Origin: JAJFFW01 sp963922595
GTDB taxonomy: Bacteria > Pseudomonadota > Alphaproteobacteria > Caulobacterales > Parvularculaceae
DNA: 64,000 nt
Direction: 5' to 3'
Assembly: GCA_963922595.1 (NCBI GenBank)
Contig: CAWUIM010000003.1
Location: 39,374-103,373 of the forward strand
Each line of letters begins with the position of its first letter. Within the stretch, counting starts at the first letter, position 1. A model generated the notes under the pieces. It saw only the letters and a program-made list of their open reading frames with translations, was not told where the DNA came from and did not search any database. Below, in pieces: positions 1 to 8,794 of this stretch. A program made the position numbers and the translations under genes.

Positions 1-86
1 TGACGCCAATTCGCAGCAATTTTATTCAATTACTATGTTTGTTGGTCACGAAAACGAATGAGAATTGAAAACAGCGTTAATTATAA

Positions 87-881
87 TCAGGCGCTGACCC
101 GCAATATCTTTTGAGCGGCGTCAGGGAGTTCGCCGTTCGTCGCCAAAATCGAATTCCCGGACAGCGGATTTGGCCCGCCATCAATTTCGGTCACGACGCC
201 GCCCGCTTCACGGACGAGAACAATACCGGCGCAAACGTCCCAGGGGTTGAGACCGCGTTCCCAATAGGCGTCATAGCGGCCCGCCGCCACATAGGCGAGG
301 TCGAGAGAGGCGGCCCCGAATCGGCGCACGCCCGCGGTTTCGGTTAGGACGGCCTCGGTTTCTTTCAGCGCCTGAGCACGGCCGGGAAGCCCCTTAAAAG
401 GCAGTCCGCAAGCGAAAAGGCACTCGGACATGTCCTTGCGCGCCGATACGCGAATGCGTCGGTCATTGAGATAAGCCCCTTCACCTTTCTCGGCATAAAA
501 TAAATCGTCCGAGACCGGGTTGTAGATGACGCCGGCATAGGGCTGGCGATCGCGCTCCAGTCCGATAGAAATTGCAAAATGCCCAAGGCCATGGAGAAAG
601 TTCGTTGTGCCGTCGAGGGGATCGACGACCCATCGATTTGAGTTATCAGCCCCAACGATCTCGCCGCGCTCTTCCATCATAAAACCGTATTTCGGGCGCG
701 CCCGGGACAGTTCTTCGAAGATCACCTGTTCCGCACGCGTATCAGCCGCCGAAACGAAGTCGGCCGCGCCCTTGCGCGATACCTGCAGAGCCTCAACTTC
801 GCCGAAGTCGCGCTGGAGGCCCCGCGCCGCTTGCCGTGCGGCTTTGATCATCACATTCATGACAGCGGAATTATGGGCCAT
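87..881 (-). CDS. suhB: inositol-1-monophosphatase family phosphatase (SuhB-like)
   Basis: A Mg2+-dependent phosphatase of the inositol monophosphatase superfamily, hydrolysing myo-inositol 1-phosphate or related sugar phosphates in the cytoplasm. The metal site is visible: an EE pair in MMEERGE near residue 70, the signature DPLDGTTNF near 88-96, and the C-terminal WDVCAGIVLVREAGG block. I start it at the ATG at 881 (MAHNSAVMNVM, about 264 residues), because family members in alphaproteobacteria begin this way. The frame stays open 26 codons further upstream, but that part is Arg-rich and unlike the family. No strong Shine-Dalgarno precedes the start. It stands alone, divergent from the acyl-CoA ligase gene. 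Family certain, substrate inferred. Confidence 0.9.
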   Translation of the reverse strand: MAHNSAVMNVMIKAARQAARGLQRDFGEVEALQVSRKGAADFVSAADTRAEQVIFEELSRARPKYGFMMEERGEIVGADNSNRWVVDPLDGTTNFLHGLGHFAISIGLERDRQPYAGVIYNPVSDDLFYAEKGEGAYLNDRRIRVSARKDMSECLFACGLPFKGLPGRAQALKETEAVLTETAGVRRFGAASLDLAYVAAGRYDAYWERGLNPWDVCAGIVLVREAGGVVTEIDGGPNPLSGNSILATNGELPDAAQKILRVSA

Positions 882-1028
882 AGGGGCGGTGCTCGCTCTA
901 TTAAAAGAGCGCGCACCATAGCGACGCTTTGTCCGCTTGCAAGCTCTGCTGCAGCGCACGGTTTGCCAGCGCCTTCCAGTGCGATAAGAAGGTTATTCTT
1001 CCAATCAAGGTAAGGATACGAGCAGACA

Positions 1029-2753
1029 ATGGCTGAGCCCGCCCCTTTCGACGACACGATGGACGTGAACGCCGTCGCCGCCGCCGGCATGAAGCTCCTT
1101 ATGGAAAACCCGATGTTCAAAGTCGGCGAGGCGGACATCCGCGGAAACACGTATCGCGTTTTTGAGAACGCGCCGAAAACACTCGCCGACTTGTTCTCAA
1201 TGGGCGCCGCGAGTCATGGCGATAAGGAATTTCTCTCCTTTCAGGACGAACGCTACACATTCGCTGGTCTTTGGGCGCAATCGTGCCGGGTCGCGAATGC
1301 GCTCGCACGCGAGTTGGGCGTTAAGCAGGGCGACCGCGTCGCCATCGCCATGCGCAATTATCCTGAGTGGATCATGAGTTATATGGCGCTTAACGCGCTC
1401 GGCGCTGTGGTCGTTCCACTAAACGCATGGTGGAAGGGCGAGGAACTACACTATGCGCTTACCGATAGCGGGGCCAAATTGGTGATCGCTGATGCGCGCC
1501 GCCTCGAACATATCGAGCCGTTTAAAGAAGATCTCGGTCTCACGACAATCCTTGCGCGCGAAGAATCCGATGGCGCCGACCATTCGTTCGAAGCTCTGCT
1601 AGCCGCTTGTGACGATGAGACTCCGCCGTCGATTGATGTTCACACGGATGATGACTTTTGCGTTATGTATACGTCGGGGTCGACGGGGACGCCTAAAGGG
1701 GTCGTCCTCACCCATCGCGGCTGTATCAGCACGCTCTTCACATGGGGGTTTATCGCAACCGCACTGAAAGATTCGCGCGGCGGCAAGAGTCTGTTTGGTG
1801 AAGACCCAGGCATTCTTTTGGCGATACCGCTTTTCCACGTCACCGGCTCACACTCAATTTTTCTGCTTTCCTATATGGTCGGACGGCGCGTCGCGATGAT
1901 GTATAAGTGGAGTGCGGAAGATGCTGCGGCGATAATCCGCCGTGAACGGCTGACGAATTTCGTTGGCGTGCCAAGTCAATCATTTGAGTTGATGGAAGCA
2001 GCTGGTGACGAAGGACTGCCGAGCCTCGTTGATATTGGCTCCGGCGGCGCCAAACGCCCGGCTGAACATGTGAAAAAGCTTGCGGAGCGGTTTAATCACG
2101 CGCGCCCGTCGTCAGGATACGGTCTGTCCGAGACAAACGCCGCCGGCTGCATAATCTCGCTTAGCGAATACCAAAAATATCCGGATGCCGCCGGACGCGC
2201 GACCCCGCCGGTCACGGACATCAAAATTGTCGGCGATGACGGCCAAGAACTGGCCACGGGTGAAGTCGGGGAGATCTGGATTCGCGGTCCGTCAAATTTT
2301 CGCTGCTACCTCAACAAGCCGGAGGAAACCGAAAACGCGCTGACTGCGGACGGTTGGTTTCGCACTGGCGATCTCGGCAAGAAAGATGAGAATGATTACA
2401 TCTATATTGTTGATCGCATCAAAGACCTCATTATCCGCGGCGGTGAGAACATTTCCTGCCTTGAAGTCGAAAACGCCGTATACGCGCATGAAGATGTGGC
2501 GGAAGCCTGCGTCTTCTCGGTGCCTGACGAGGTTCTTGGCGAGCGTGTCGGTGTTGTTGTCTTTCCGAAACAGGGCGTGAGCATCGACGCGGCGGCTTTG
2601 CGCGAATTTCTGGCGGGGGCGCTCGCCGGATTCAAAGTGCCCGAGCGGATCTGGATATCGCCGGGGCCTTTGCCGCGTCTCGCGACGGCGAAAGTTGATA
2701 AGATCAATGTCCGCAAAATGGCGTTGCAGCATCCGCCGGCGTATAGCGCTTAA
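1029..2753 (+). CDS. AMP-forming acyl-CoA ligase
   Basis: ANL-superfamily acyl-CoA synthetase that would activate a carboxylic acid to its CoA thioester through an acyl-adenylate, starting the degradation island that follows. The 574-residue protein has the ATP-binding P-loop YTSGSTGTPKG at about 214-224, the A5-type GYGLSET near 363, the hinge region GWFRTGDLG, the A8 block IKDLIIRGGENIS, and a C-terminal lysine in TAKVDKINVRK that should be the adenylation lysine. The ATG at 1029 follows purine-rich AAGG and AAGGA stretches 12-22 bases upstream. The chain length or structure of the acid cannot be read from sequence. Its neighbours (two dehydrogenases, MaoC, SDR, thiolase) suggest a fatty, branched or terpenoid/steroid-side-chain acid. 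Confidence 0.92.
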   Translation: MAEPAPFDDTMDVNAVAAAGMKLLMENPMFKVGEADIRGNTYRVFENAPKTLADLFSMGAASHGDKEFLSFQDERYTFAGLWAQSCRVANALARELGVKQGDRVAIAMRNYPEWIMSYMALNALGAVVVPLNAWWKGEELHYALTDSGAKLVIADARRLEHIEPFKEDLGLTTILAREESDGADHSFEALLAACDDETPPSIDVHTDDDFCVMYTSGSTGTPKGVVLTHRGCISTLFTWGFIATALKDSRGGKSLFGEDPGILLAIPLFHVTGSHSIFLLSYMVGRRVAMMYKWSAEDAAAIIRRERLTNFVGVPSQSFELMEAAGDEGLPSLVDIGSGGAKRPAEHVKKLAERFNHARPSSGYGLSETNAAGCIISLSEYQKYPDAAGRATPPVTDIKIVGDDGQELATGEVGEIWIRGPSNFRCYLNKPEETENALTADGWFRTGDLGKKDENDYIYIVDRIKDLIIRGGENISCLEVENAVYAHEDVAEACVFSVPDEVLGERVGVVVFPKQGVSIDAAALREFLAGALAGFKVPERIWISPGPLPRLATAKVDKINVRKMALQHPPAYSA

Positions 2754-2857
2754 AGGCGCTTGCGCGGATAGCAGGCGCGCGGCGTTTTGCGACTGCAGAC
2801 GGGTCTTGCGTTCGCGCCACAGCCAGCGGAAAACAAGGGCTCGTGACAGGATCGAGC

Positions 2858-3166
2858 ATGCTGCAACTGAAACCAAATTGCGAATTTTGCGACCGCGACC
2901 TAGCGCCTGACGCCACAGATGCGCGCATTTGCAGCTACGAGTGCACATTTTGCGCGCAATGTGTCGACCACGTTTTGCATAATGTTTGCCCGAATTGCGG
3001 CGGCGGCCTTGAGCCTCGGCCAATTCGTCCAGCGACAGCACGCCGCGACGGAATTAGCCTCGCCGATCAGCCTGCGTCGACGGCGCGCGTACTGTCGAAA
3101 TATAGCCGAGAGGCCATTGAAGCATTTGTGATTCCTGTCAGGGCTATCCCGCCCGAGCAGCGATAA
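2858..3166 (+). CDS. DUF1272 cysteine-rich small protein
   Basis: Small protein of the DUF1272 family, about 102 residues. The N-terminal 55 residues carry Cys pairs in NCEFCDRDL, ICSYECTFCAQC and NVCPNCGGG, arranged like a treble-clef or zinc-ribbon metal site. The ending GGGLEPRPIRPA is the usual family signature. The remaining 40 residues look unstructured. I use the ATG at 2858 (MLQLKPNCEFC) because it matches the family start and has AGGA 6 bases upstream; a GTG five codons earlier is also possible. It sits between the acyl-CoA ligase and the first dehydrogenase. Function unknown; zinc binding is inferred from the cysteines. Confidence 0.85.
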   Translation: MLQLKPNCEFCDRDLAPDATDARICSYECTFCAQCVDHVLHNVCPNCGGGLEPRPIRPATARRDGISLADQPASTARVLSKYSREAIEAFVIPVRAIPPEQR

Positions 3167-3184
3167 CCCTAATGAGGTGATGAG

Positions 3185-4390
3185 ATGAGTGATCTTGAGA
3201 CTTTTCGTACTGAGACGCGCGCGTGGCTCGAAGAAAATTGCCCACAGGAAATGCGCGGTTCAATACAGGGTGAGGACGATATTTGCTGGGGCGGCAAAAA
3301 ATGGAAATTTAAGTCTGAGGCTCAGAAAATCTGGTTGGAGCGTATGGCGGCTAAAGGCTGGACCGTTCCTGCGTGGCCGAAGGAATATGGCGGCGGCGGG
3401 CTGACGCGTGAAGAAGTCAAAATCCTAAAAGCGGAGATGAAGGCGATTAAAGCACCGTCGCCGCTTGAAAGTTTCGGTATTTGGATGCTCGGTCCTGCGC
3501 TCCTCCAATACGGCACGCATGAGCAAAAGCTTCACTTTCTGCCGCCGATCGCGCGCGGCGAAATTCGGTGGTGCCAAGGTTACTCAGAGCCCAATGCAGG
3601 GTCGGATCTCGCGTCCCTTGCATGCAAATGTGAAGATCAGGGCGACGGCTGGCTGATCAACGGCCAAAAAGTCTGGACATCGTACGCCGATCAGGCCGAC
3701 TGGATTTTCGTTCTTGTACGAACCGATCCGTCCGCCAGCAAACATAACGGGATCAGCTTCATCCTTGTGGACATGGATCAACCGGGGGTCACAACGAAGC
3801 CGATTAAATTGATTTCCGGGAAATCCCCTTTCTGTGAGACGTTCTTTGACGATGCGGTCGCGCCGAAAGAGCACGCGCCGGGCGTCTCGGCGATTGTTGG
3901 CGAGATGAATCGTGGATGGGATGTCGCCAAATATCTTCTGACCCATGAACGCGACATGATCGGCGGCGGCGGCGGCGGCCTTCTCGGCGGGCGAAGCGTC
4001 GGCGAGATTGCAGCGGCTTCAATCGGCGTGGATGAGACAGGGCGGCTCGCAGACCCGATTTTGCGCGGCAAGGTTGCTCAGGCGGACATCGACGCGTGGG
4101 CGTTCATGCTGACGCTCGAACGCGTGCGCGATGAGGCCAAGGCCGGACAAGGCGTCGGCGCCAAGTCTTCGATGCTGAAATATTATGGAACCGAATTTAA
4201 CAAACGGCGCTACGAGCTTGCCATGGACGCAGGCGGCTCCGACGAGTTGGAGTGGGAAGGTGAGCGAACCAAGGACGGCAAACTCGCCTCCAATTGGTTG
4301 CGCACAAAAGCCAACTCCATTGAAGGGGGCACGTCGGAGGTGATGCTGAACATCATCTCAAAACGGATCTTGGAACTGCCGGACGCTTAA
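3185..4390 (+). CDS. acyl-CoA dehydrogenase, catalytic-type subunit
   Basis: Acyl-CoA dehydrogenase fold protein (401 residues) that would introduce the alpha,beta double bond into an acyl-CoA and pass electrons to ETF. The N-terminal helical domain is followed by the family signature WCQGYSEPNAGSDLAS near 135-150 and the mid domain LINGQKVWTS. Near the C-terminus IEGGTSEVML holds the glutamate at the usual catalytic-base position. It lacks the RxQFG and QMHGGxG motifs for FAD and dimer contact that its partner at 4530 has. The start has GAGGTG 5-10 bases upstream. The gene lies 18 bases after the DUF1272 gene. I infer that it pairs with the next dehydrogenase. Confidence 0.92.
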   Translation: MSDLETFRTETRAWLEENCPQEMRGSIQGEDDICWGGKKWKFKSEAQKIWLERMAAKGWTVPAWPKEYGGGGLTREEVKILKAEMKAIKAPSPLESFGIWMLGPALLQYGTHEQKLHFLPPIARGEIRWCQGYSEPNAGSDLASLACKCEDQGDGWLINGQKVWTSYADQADWIFVLVRTDPSASKHNGISFILVDMDQPGVTTKPIKLISGKSPFCETFFDDAVAPKEHAPGVSAIVGEMNRGWDVAKYLLTHERDMIGGGGGGLLGGRSVGEIAAASIGVDETGRLADPILRGKVAQADIDAWAFMLTLERVRDEAKAGQGVGAKSSMLKYYGTEFNKRRYELAMDAGGSDELEWEGERTKDGKLASNWLRTKANSIEGGTSEVMLNIISKRILELPDA

Positions 4391-4450
4391 GCGTCGGTTG
4401 CGACCCGCCGCGAGCGCTGAACCTTTCCGCTCCGACGCGGGACAGCAACT

Positions 4451-4468
4451 AATGAGACGTCTCTCATT
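4451..4468. promoter_or_regulatory. inverted repeat, candidate operator upstream of the second dehydrogenase
   Basis: An 18-bp inverted repeat with 7-bp arms AATGAGA and TCTCATT around the spacer CGTC; its centre includes the perfect decamer GAGACGTCTC. It lies 61 bases upstream of the dehydrogenase ATG at 4530, in the only sizeable gap (139 bp) within the catabolic island. Size and place fit a TetR-family operator for an acyl-CoA-responsive repressor, but no regulator gene is in the window and I do not recognise the site. It is not followed by a T-run, so it is not a terminator. Confidence 0.4.
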
Positions 4469-4529
4469 TTGAGGCATCTGAAATTATTGCCGACAGCAAA
4501 TGGGAATTAAAGTGAGGAAAGATCGTTAA

Positions 4530-5669
4530 ATGCCCTTAGTACTGACAGAAGAACAGGAAATGCTCCGAGAGTCGGCGCGTGGTTTTCTTGACGAAAAGGC
4601 CCCGGTTTCCGCACTGCGTAAGCTGCGTGACGAACGCTCTGATGACGGCTTCGACCGAGGTCTCTGGAAAGAAATGGCCGAGATGGGCTGGGCCGGCATT
4701 CTTATCGACGAAGAACATGGCGGCGCCGACTTCGGTTTTGTGGGCGCCGGGGTCATCGCCGAGGAAATGGGTCGTACTCTGACGGCTTCGCCATTTCATT
4801 CAACGTCAATCCTGGCTGCGACGGCGCTTAAGAAATTTGGGTCCGAGGCGCAGCGCCAGGAAAATCTCCCCGCGATTGCGGCCGGTGAAGCGTTGATGGC
4901 GCTCGCCGTCGACGAGGCGTCGAAACATGCGCCGGTTAAAACCGACCTGAAAGCGGAAAAATCGGGCAACGGATTTAAGCTTTCCGGTTCCAAGACCTTC
5001 GTGGCGGATGGGCATGTGGCCGACAAGCTGATCGTCGCGGCGCGTTCGGGTGGCTCCGCGGGCGAAATGGACGGCCTCACGCTGTTTCTGATCGATGCAA
5101 AAGCCAAAGGCGTTGAAACCGAACGGACAATCATGGTCGATTCGCGTAATGCAGCGCGTATCGATTTGAATGGCGTCGAGGCGACCGGTGACGATGTTAT
5201 TGGCGAAGTCGACGGCGGCTATATGGCGCTTGAAGGCGTTTTGAGCGCCGGGCGCGCAGGGCTTGCGGCGGAAATGTCAGGCGCGGCGCAGCAGGCGTTC
5301 CAGATGACCACGGATTATCTGAAAGAACGCAAACAATTCGGCAAGGTCATCGGGACCTTCCAGGCGCTCCAGCACCGTTCGGCGCACTTATATTCCGAAC
5401 TTGAATTGGTGCGCTCGGTTGTTCTCAAAGCCCTGCAGGAACTGGACGAAAACTTCGGTATGGCGGGGATCACGTGTTCGCTTGCAAAAGCGAAGGCGGG
5501 CGAAGTCGCCAAGCTGGCCAGTCAGGAAGCGGTGCAAATGCACGGCGGAATCGGCATGACGGACGAATATGACATAGGCTTTTATATGAAACGTATTCGC
5601 GTCGCGCAGGAAATGTTCGGTGACGGCGCGTTCCATGCGGATCGGATCGCTCAGATGCGAGGGTTTTAA
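4530..5669 (+). CDS. acyl-CoA dehydrogenase, FAD-binding partner subunit
   Basis: Second acyl-CoA dehydrogenase (379 residues) of the island. It begins with the typical LTEEQEMLRESARGFL helix and has a helical N-domain, a beta mid-domain (KLSGSKTFVADG) and a C-domain with RKQFG near 268 and QMHGGIGMTDE near 341-351, the motifs that contact FAD across the dimer interface. The C-terminus lacks the YEGT-type glutamate segment present in the 3185 protein. AGGAAAG lies about 10 bases before the ATG. One base separates its stop from the MaoC gene, so the two are co-translated. An alpha2-beta2 enzyme with the upstream protein is the simplest reading, as known for steroid-degrading FadE pairs. Confidence 0.92.
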   Translation: MPLVLTEEQEMLRESARGFLDEKAPVSALRKLRDERSDDGFDRGLWKEMAEMGWAGILIDEEHGGADFGFVGAGVIAEEMGRTLTASPFHSTSILAATALKKFGSEAQRQENLPAIAAGEALMALAVDEASKHAPVKTDLKAEKSGNGFKLSGSKTFVADGHVADKLIVAARSGGSAGEMDGLTLFLIDAKAKGVETERTIMVDSRNAARIDLNGVEATGDDVIGEVDGGYMALEGVLSAGRAGLAAEMSGAAQQAFQMTTDYLKERKQFGKVIGTFQALQHRSAHLYSELELVRSVVLKALQELDENFGMAGITCSLAKAKAGEVAKLASQEAVQMHGGIGMTDEYDIGFYMKRIRVAQEMFGDGAFHADRIAQMRGF

Positions 5670-5670
5670 G

Positions 5671-6132
5671 ATGGCCTACACGGGCGTGAAAGCGGATGAT
5701 GTCGCCGCGATTGTCGGCAAGGAAACCGGTGTTTCGGAATGGATTTTGATCGACCAAGACCGGATTAATCAGTTTGCTGATGTTACCGAAGATCACCAAT
5801 TCATTCATGTAAACGAAGAAGCGGCGAAACAAACGCCGTTCGGCGGAACCATTGCGCACGGGTTTTTAAGTCTCTCGATGCTCTCGAAGCTGGCAGAGGG
5901 GTGCGTCATCGTACTCGACGGCGTAAAAATGGGCGTGAATTACGGGTTTGAGAAAGTCCGGTTCGTAAATCCGGTGCGGGCGGGTAAGCGGATCAGAGGC
6001 CATTTCACGCTGATGTCAGCGGAACAGAAAGTTCCCGGTCAATGGTCGTTTAAGTACGGCGTGAAAGTTGAAATCGAGGGTGAGGAAAAGCCGGCGCTCG
6101 TCGCCGAATGGCTTTCCATGCAATTTGTCTAG
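5671..6132 (+). CDS. MaoC-like enoyl-CoA hydratase
   Basis: Single hot-dog-domain hydratase of the MaoC family, 153 residues, adding water to 2-enoyl-CoA to give the (R)-3-hydroxyacyl-CoA. The catalytic hydratase-2 motif is clear at about 41-64: residues DHQFIHVNEE followed by PFGGTIAHGFLSLS, with the Asp/His dyad. I start at the ATG at 5671 (MAYTGVKADD), one base after the dehydrogenase stop; the longer upstream frame overlaps that gene. Its place between dehydrogenase and SDR matches the order of reactions. R-stereochemistry is inferred from the family and from the MFE-2-like SDR next to it. Confidence 0.92.
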   Translation: MAYTGVKADDVAAIVGKETGVSEWILIDQDRINQFADVTEDHQFIHVNEEAAKQTPFGGTIAHGFLSLSMLSKLAEGCVIVLDGVKMGVNYGFEKVRFVNPVRAGKRIRGHFTLMSAEQKVPGQWSFKYGVKVEIEGEEKPALVAEWLSMQFV

Positions 6133-6143
6133 GAAGTAATAGC

Positions 6144-7052
6144 ATGTCGGAAATTCGATACGACGGAAAAGTTGCGATTGTCACAGGGTCAGGCGGCGGT
6201 CTTGGGCGGTGTCATGCGCTTGCGCTCGCGGCGCGCGGGGCGAAGGTTGTCATTAACGACCTCGGCGGCGCCGTCGACGGTACTGGCGGTTCGTTATCCG
6301 CCGCAGAATCTGTTGTGAAAGAGATTACGGACGCTGGCGGCGAGGCGATCGCGAACGGCGCCAACGTCACGAAGGAAGACGAAGTCGCGGGCATGGTGCA
6401 ATCGGCCATGGACGCCTGGGGTCGCGTTGATATTCTCGTGAATAACGCCGGTATTCTCCGTGACAAGACCTTCGCCAAAATGGAGATGAACGATTTTCGA
6501 TCAGTGATTGACGTTCACCTCGTGGGCACCGCGATTTGCACTAAAGCTGTCTGGCAAATCATGCGCGACCAGCAATATGGGCGGATCGTTTGCACGTCGT
6601 CTCCGTCAGGGTTGCATGGAATTTTCGGCCAGGCGAATTACGGCGCGGCCAAGGCCGGCATGATCGGCTTCATGAATGCGCTGACGCTTGAAGGCGCGAA
6701 ATACAACATCAAGACGAACCTTTTGTCCCCGTCAGCGCGGACCCGCATGACGGAAGATTTGGGTATGCCGCCGCAAGTTCTAGAAATGATCACGCCGGAA
6801 GCCGTTACCGCCGCCTTGCTTTTCCTTGTCAGCGAAGACGCGCCGGGACGCACCATCATTTCCTGTGCAGGCGGCGGCTACGCGTGCGGCCATATTGTGG
6901 AGACGGACGGCGTCTTCCTGCCGCCGGAGCAACAAACGCCTGAAGAAATTGCGGCGCGGTGGGACGAGATTTCGGCGACCGATAATCTTAAGTTTTATGA
7001 AAACGCCAATGGGCCGATGATGAACTTTATGGGCAAGGCGCAAGGTCAGTAG
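6144..7052 (+). CDS. SDR-family 3-hydroxyacyl-CoA dehydrogenase (17-beta-HSD4-like)
   Basis: Short-chain dehydrogenase of 302 residues resembling the dehydrogenase domain of peroxisomal multifunctional enzyme 2. Motifs are the dinucleotide loop TGSGGGLG near 13-20, the family-specific NDLGGAVDGTGGS segment, NNAG near 98-101, and the catalytic Ser/Tyr/Lys in SSPSG and YGAAK. It would oxidise the (R)-3-hydroxyacyl-CoA made by the MaoC hydratase to the 3-ketoacyl-CoA using NAD(P)+. The ATG at 6144 has AGGAAG 7 bases upstream and lies 11 bases after the MaoC stop. A C-terminal extension of about 60 residues after the Rossmann core is normal for this subfamily. Confidence 0.9.
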   Translation: MSEIRYDGKVAIVTGSGGGLGRCHALALAARGAKVVINDLGGAVDGTGGSLSAAESVVKEITDAGGEAIANGANVTKEDEVAGMVQSAMDAWGRVDILVNNAGILRDKTFAKMEMNDFRSVIDVHLVGTAICTKAVWQIMRDQQYGRIVCTSSPSGLHGIFGQANYGAAKAGMIGFMNALTLEGAKYNIKTNLLSPSARTRMTEDLGMPPQVLEMITPEAVTAALLFLVSEDAPGRTIISCAGGGYACGHIVETDGVFLPPEQQTPEEIAARWDEISATDNLKFYENANGPMMNFMGKAQGQ

Positions 7053-7057
7053 CGCCT

Positions 7058-7579
7058 GTGTTTCGGCTCGCCATTCTCGTCGCGATCGTGCTCCTATTGG
7101 CCGCGTGCGCGACGCGATCGGGGACCCGCACGCAATTACCGGAGACGCCCGAGCGAACGGCGATACTCGAAACGCTTGACGCTTTTTTTCTGGCGCTCGC
7201 TGCGGGCGACGCCGACACGATTGAGCAGTTGCAGTCGCCGGGTTCAATCACGGTAACCGCAAATCCTGAAACGGATCGTCCCATCCGTTATGGCCGTGGC
7301 GCGGACCTTGTCGCTAAAATGCGCGCCGGCGAAATTCCTCCCGTCGTCGAACCCTATTGGGAGCCGATTGTGCTACAGCGCAAGAGCCTCGCCGTCGTTT
7401 GGACGCCCTATCAAGTAAGCGTCGATAATCAATTGATCCATTGCGGCGTCGATATATTTAATTTGTCGAACCATGATGGCGCGTGGAAGATAGACGCCGT
7501 CAGTTGGACCGCCGAACCATCGTCTTGTGAAGAATTATGGCCGGAAAACAAGTCCGCCTTTCGTCCCGACTTTCCATAA
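7058..7579 (+). CDS. small lipoprotein with NTF2/SnoaL-like domain
   Basis: 173-residue predicted lipoprotein. The first 18 residues form a signal peptide ending in the lipobox LLAAC, so the mature protein starts at Cys17 and is membrane-anchored. The rest (ERTAILETLDAFFLALAAGDADTIEQL, then a long beta-rich part ending KIDAVSWTAE) has the shape of a nuclear-transport-factor-2-like or DUF4440 cone fold. The start is GTG at 7058, only 5 bases after the SDR stop, with no good Shine-Dalgarno, so translational coupling is likely. Its place inside a catabolic operon suggests a role linked to the substrate, but none can be assigned. Confidence 0.72.
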   Translation: MFRLAILVAIVLLLAACATRSGTRTQLPETPERTAILETLDAFFLALAAGDADTIEQLQSPGSITVTANPETDRPIRYGRGADLVAKMRAGEIPPVVEPYWEPIVLQRKSLAVVWTPYQVSVDNQLIHCGVDIFNLSNHDGAWKIDAVSWTAEPSSCEELWPENKSAFRPDFP

Positions 7580-7591
7580 AGGAGATACCTC

Positions 7592-8788
7592 ATGAGAGAA
7601 GCCGCTATTGTTTCCACTGCCCGCACACCCATCGGCAAGGCCTATCGCGGGGCGTTCAACACCACAACGGCGTCGGCGCTCGGCGCCCATGCGATTAAAC
7701 ACGCCGCCGAGCGCGCCAAGGTCGAGTTCGAAGAAATCGAAGACGTCGTTATGGGTTGCGCCCTGCAGCAAGGGACGGCGTTTCAAAATGTGGCGCGGCA
7801 ATCCGCGTTACGCGCAGGGTTTCCCATTGGCGTATCGGGGCAATCCATTGATCGTCAGTGCGCCTCCGGCATGATGGCGATCGCGACCGCCGCTAAACAA
7901 GTCATCATCGATAACATGGATATCGCAGTCGGCGCAGGCGTAGACTCGATCTCGACAAACCAGACGAGCGACATGTTTGTGCGACCGGACCCGTGGTTAT
8001 TGCAGAACATGCCAGCGACTTACATGCAGATGATTGAGACGGCGGAGATTGTCGGAGACCGGTACAATGTTTCGCGCGACGCTCAAGACGCATACGCATT
8101 GCAGTCACAACAGCGTACGCACGCGGCGCAAGAGGCCGGTAAGTTCGATGATGAAATCGTGCCGATGGACTCGGTGATGAGTTTCACGAACAAAGAAACC
8201 GGCGAAACGTCCGATGTTGAAATGAAGCTTGAGAAGGACGAGGGCAATCGGCCGCAAACGACGCTCGAAGGTCTCGCAGGCCTAAAGCCGGTGTTCAAAA
8301 ACGGACAGGTTGTGAAGGAAGGAAAGTACATCACTGCCGGTAATGCGTCTCAGCTCTCCGACGGCGCGTCCGCCGCCGTGGTGATGGAAACAAAAACCGC
8401 TGAAAAAAGAGGACTTCAACCACTCGGTTTTTATCGCGGCATGGCGGTCGCGGGTACGCACCCAGACGAAATGGGCATTGGCCCGGTTTACGCGGTGCCG
8501 AAGCTGCTCAAAAAATTCAATCTGAAAATGGACGATATCGGCCTTTGGGAATTGAACGAAGCGTTTGCAGTTCAGGTTCTCTATTGTCGCGACAAGCTCG
8601 GCATTCCCGATGAGATACTGAACGTCAACGGCGGCGCAATTTCGATTGGCCATCCTTACGGGATGTCAGGGGCCCGCATGGTTGGTCATGCGCTTATTGA
8701 AGGCAAACGCCGCGGCGCGAAGTATTTGGTCTGTACCATGTGCGTCGGCGGTGGGATGGGCGCTGCTGGCCTCTTCGAAGTTGCATAG
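7592..8788 (+). CDS. acetyl-CoA acyltransferase (thiolase)
   Basis: Degradative thiolase of 398 residues, cleaving 3-ketoacyl-CoA with CoA to acetyl-CoA (or propionyl-CoA) and a shortened acyl-CoA. The nucleophilic Cys90 lies in RQCASGMMAI, His354 in GGAISIGHPYGMSG and Cys384 in CMCVGGGMGAAG, all in place. AAGGAGAT lies 5 bases before the ATG, the strongest ribosome site of the island. It closes the catabolic cycle: ligase, dehydrogenase, MaoC, SDR, thiolase are all encoded between 1029 and 8788. Fatty-acid versus steroid or terpenoid thiolase cannot be decided from these motifs. Confidence 0.94.
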   Translation: MREAAIVSTARTPIGKAYRGAFNTTTASALGAHAIKHAAERAKVEFEEIEDVVMGCALQQGTAFQNVARQSALRAGFPIGVSGQSIDRQCASGMMAIATAAKQVIIDNMDIAVGAGVDSISTNQTSDMFVRPDPWLLQNMPATYMQMIETAEIVGDRYNVSRDAQDAYALQSQQRTHAAQEAGKFDDEIVPMDSVMSFTNKETGETSDVEMKLEKDEGNRPQTTLEGLAGLKPVFKNGQVVKEGKYITAGNASQLSDGASAAVVMETKTAEKRGLQPLGFYRGMAVAGTHPDEMGIGPVYAVPKLLKKFNLKMDDIGLWELNEAFAVQVLYCRDKLGIPDEILNVNGGAISIGHPYGMSGARMVGHALIEGKRRGAKYLVCTMCVGGGMGAAGLFEVA

Positions 8789-8794
8789 CGGCTA

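Noticed and set aside
2292..3041. 249-codon minus-strand frame across the acyl-CoA ligase end and the DUF1272 start
   Set aside because: Overlaps two well-supported plus-strand genes and is Arg-rich with no motifs.
4391..4438. GCGTCGG and CCGACGC inverted pair after the first dehydrogenase
   Set aside because: Arms are 34 bases apart with no T-run, so it is neither a good terminator nor an operator.
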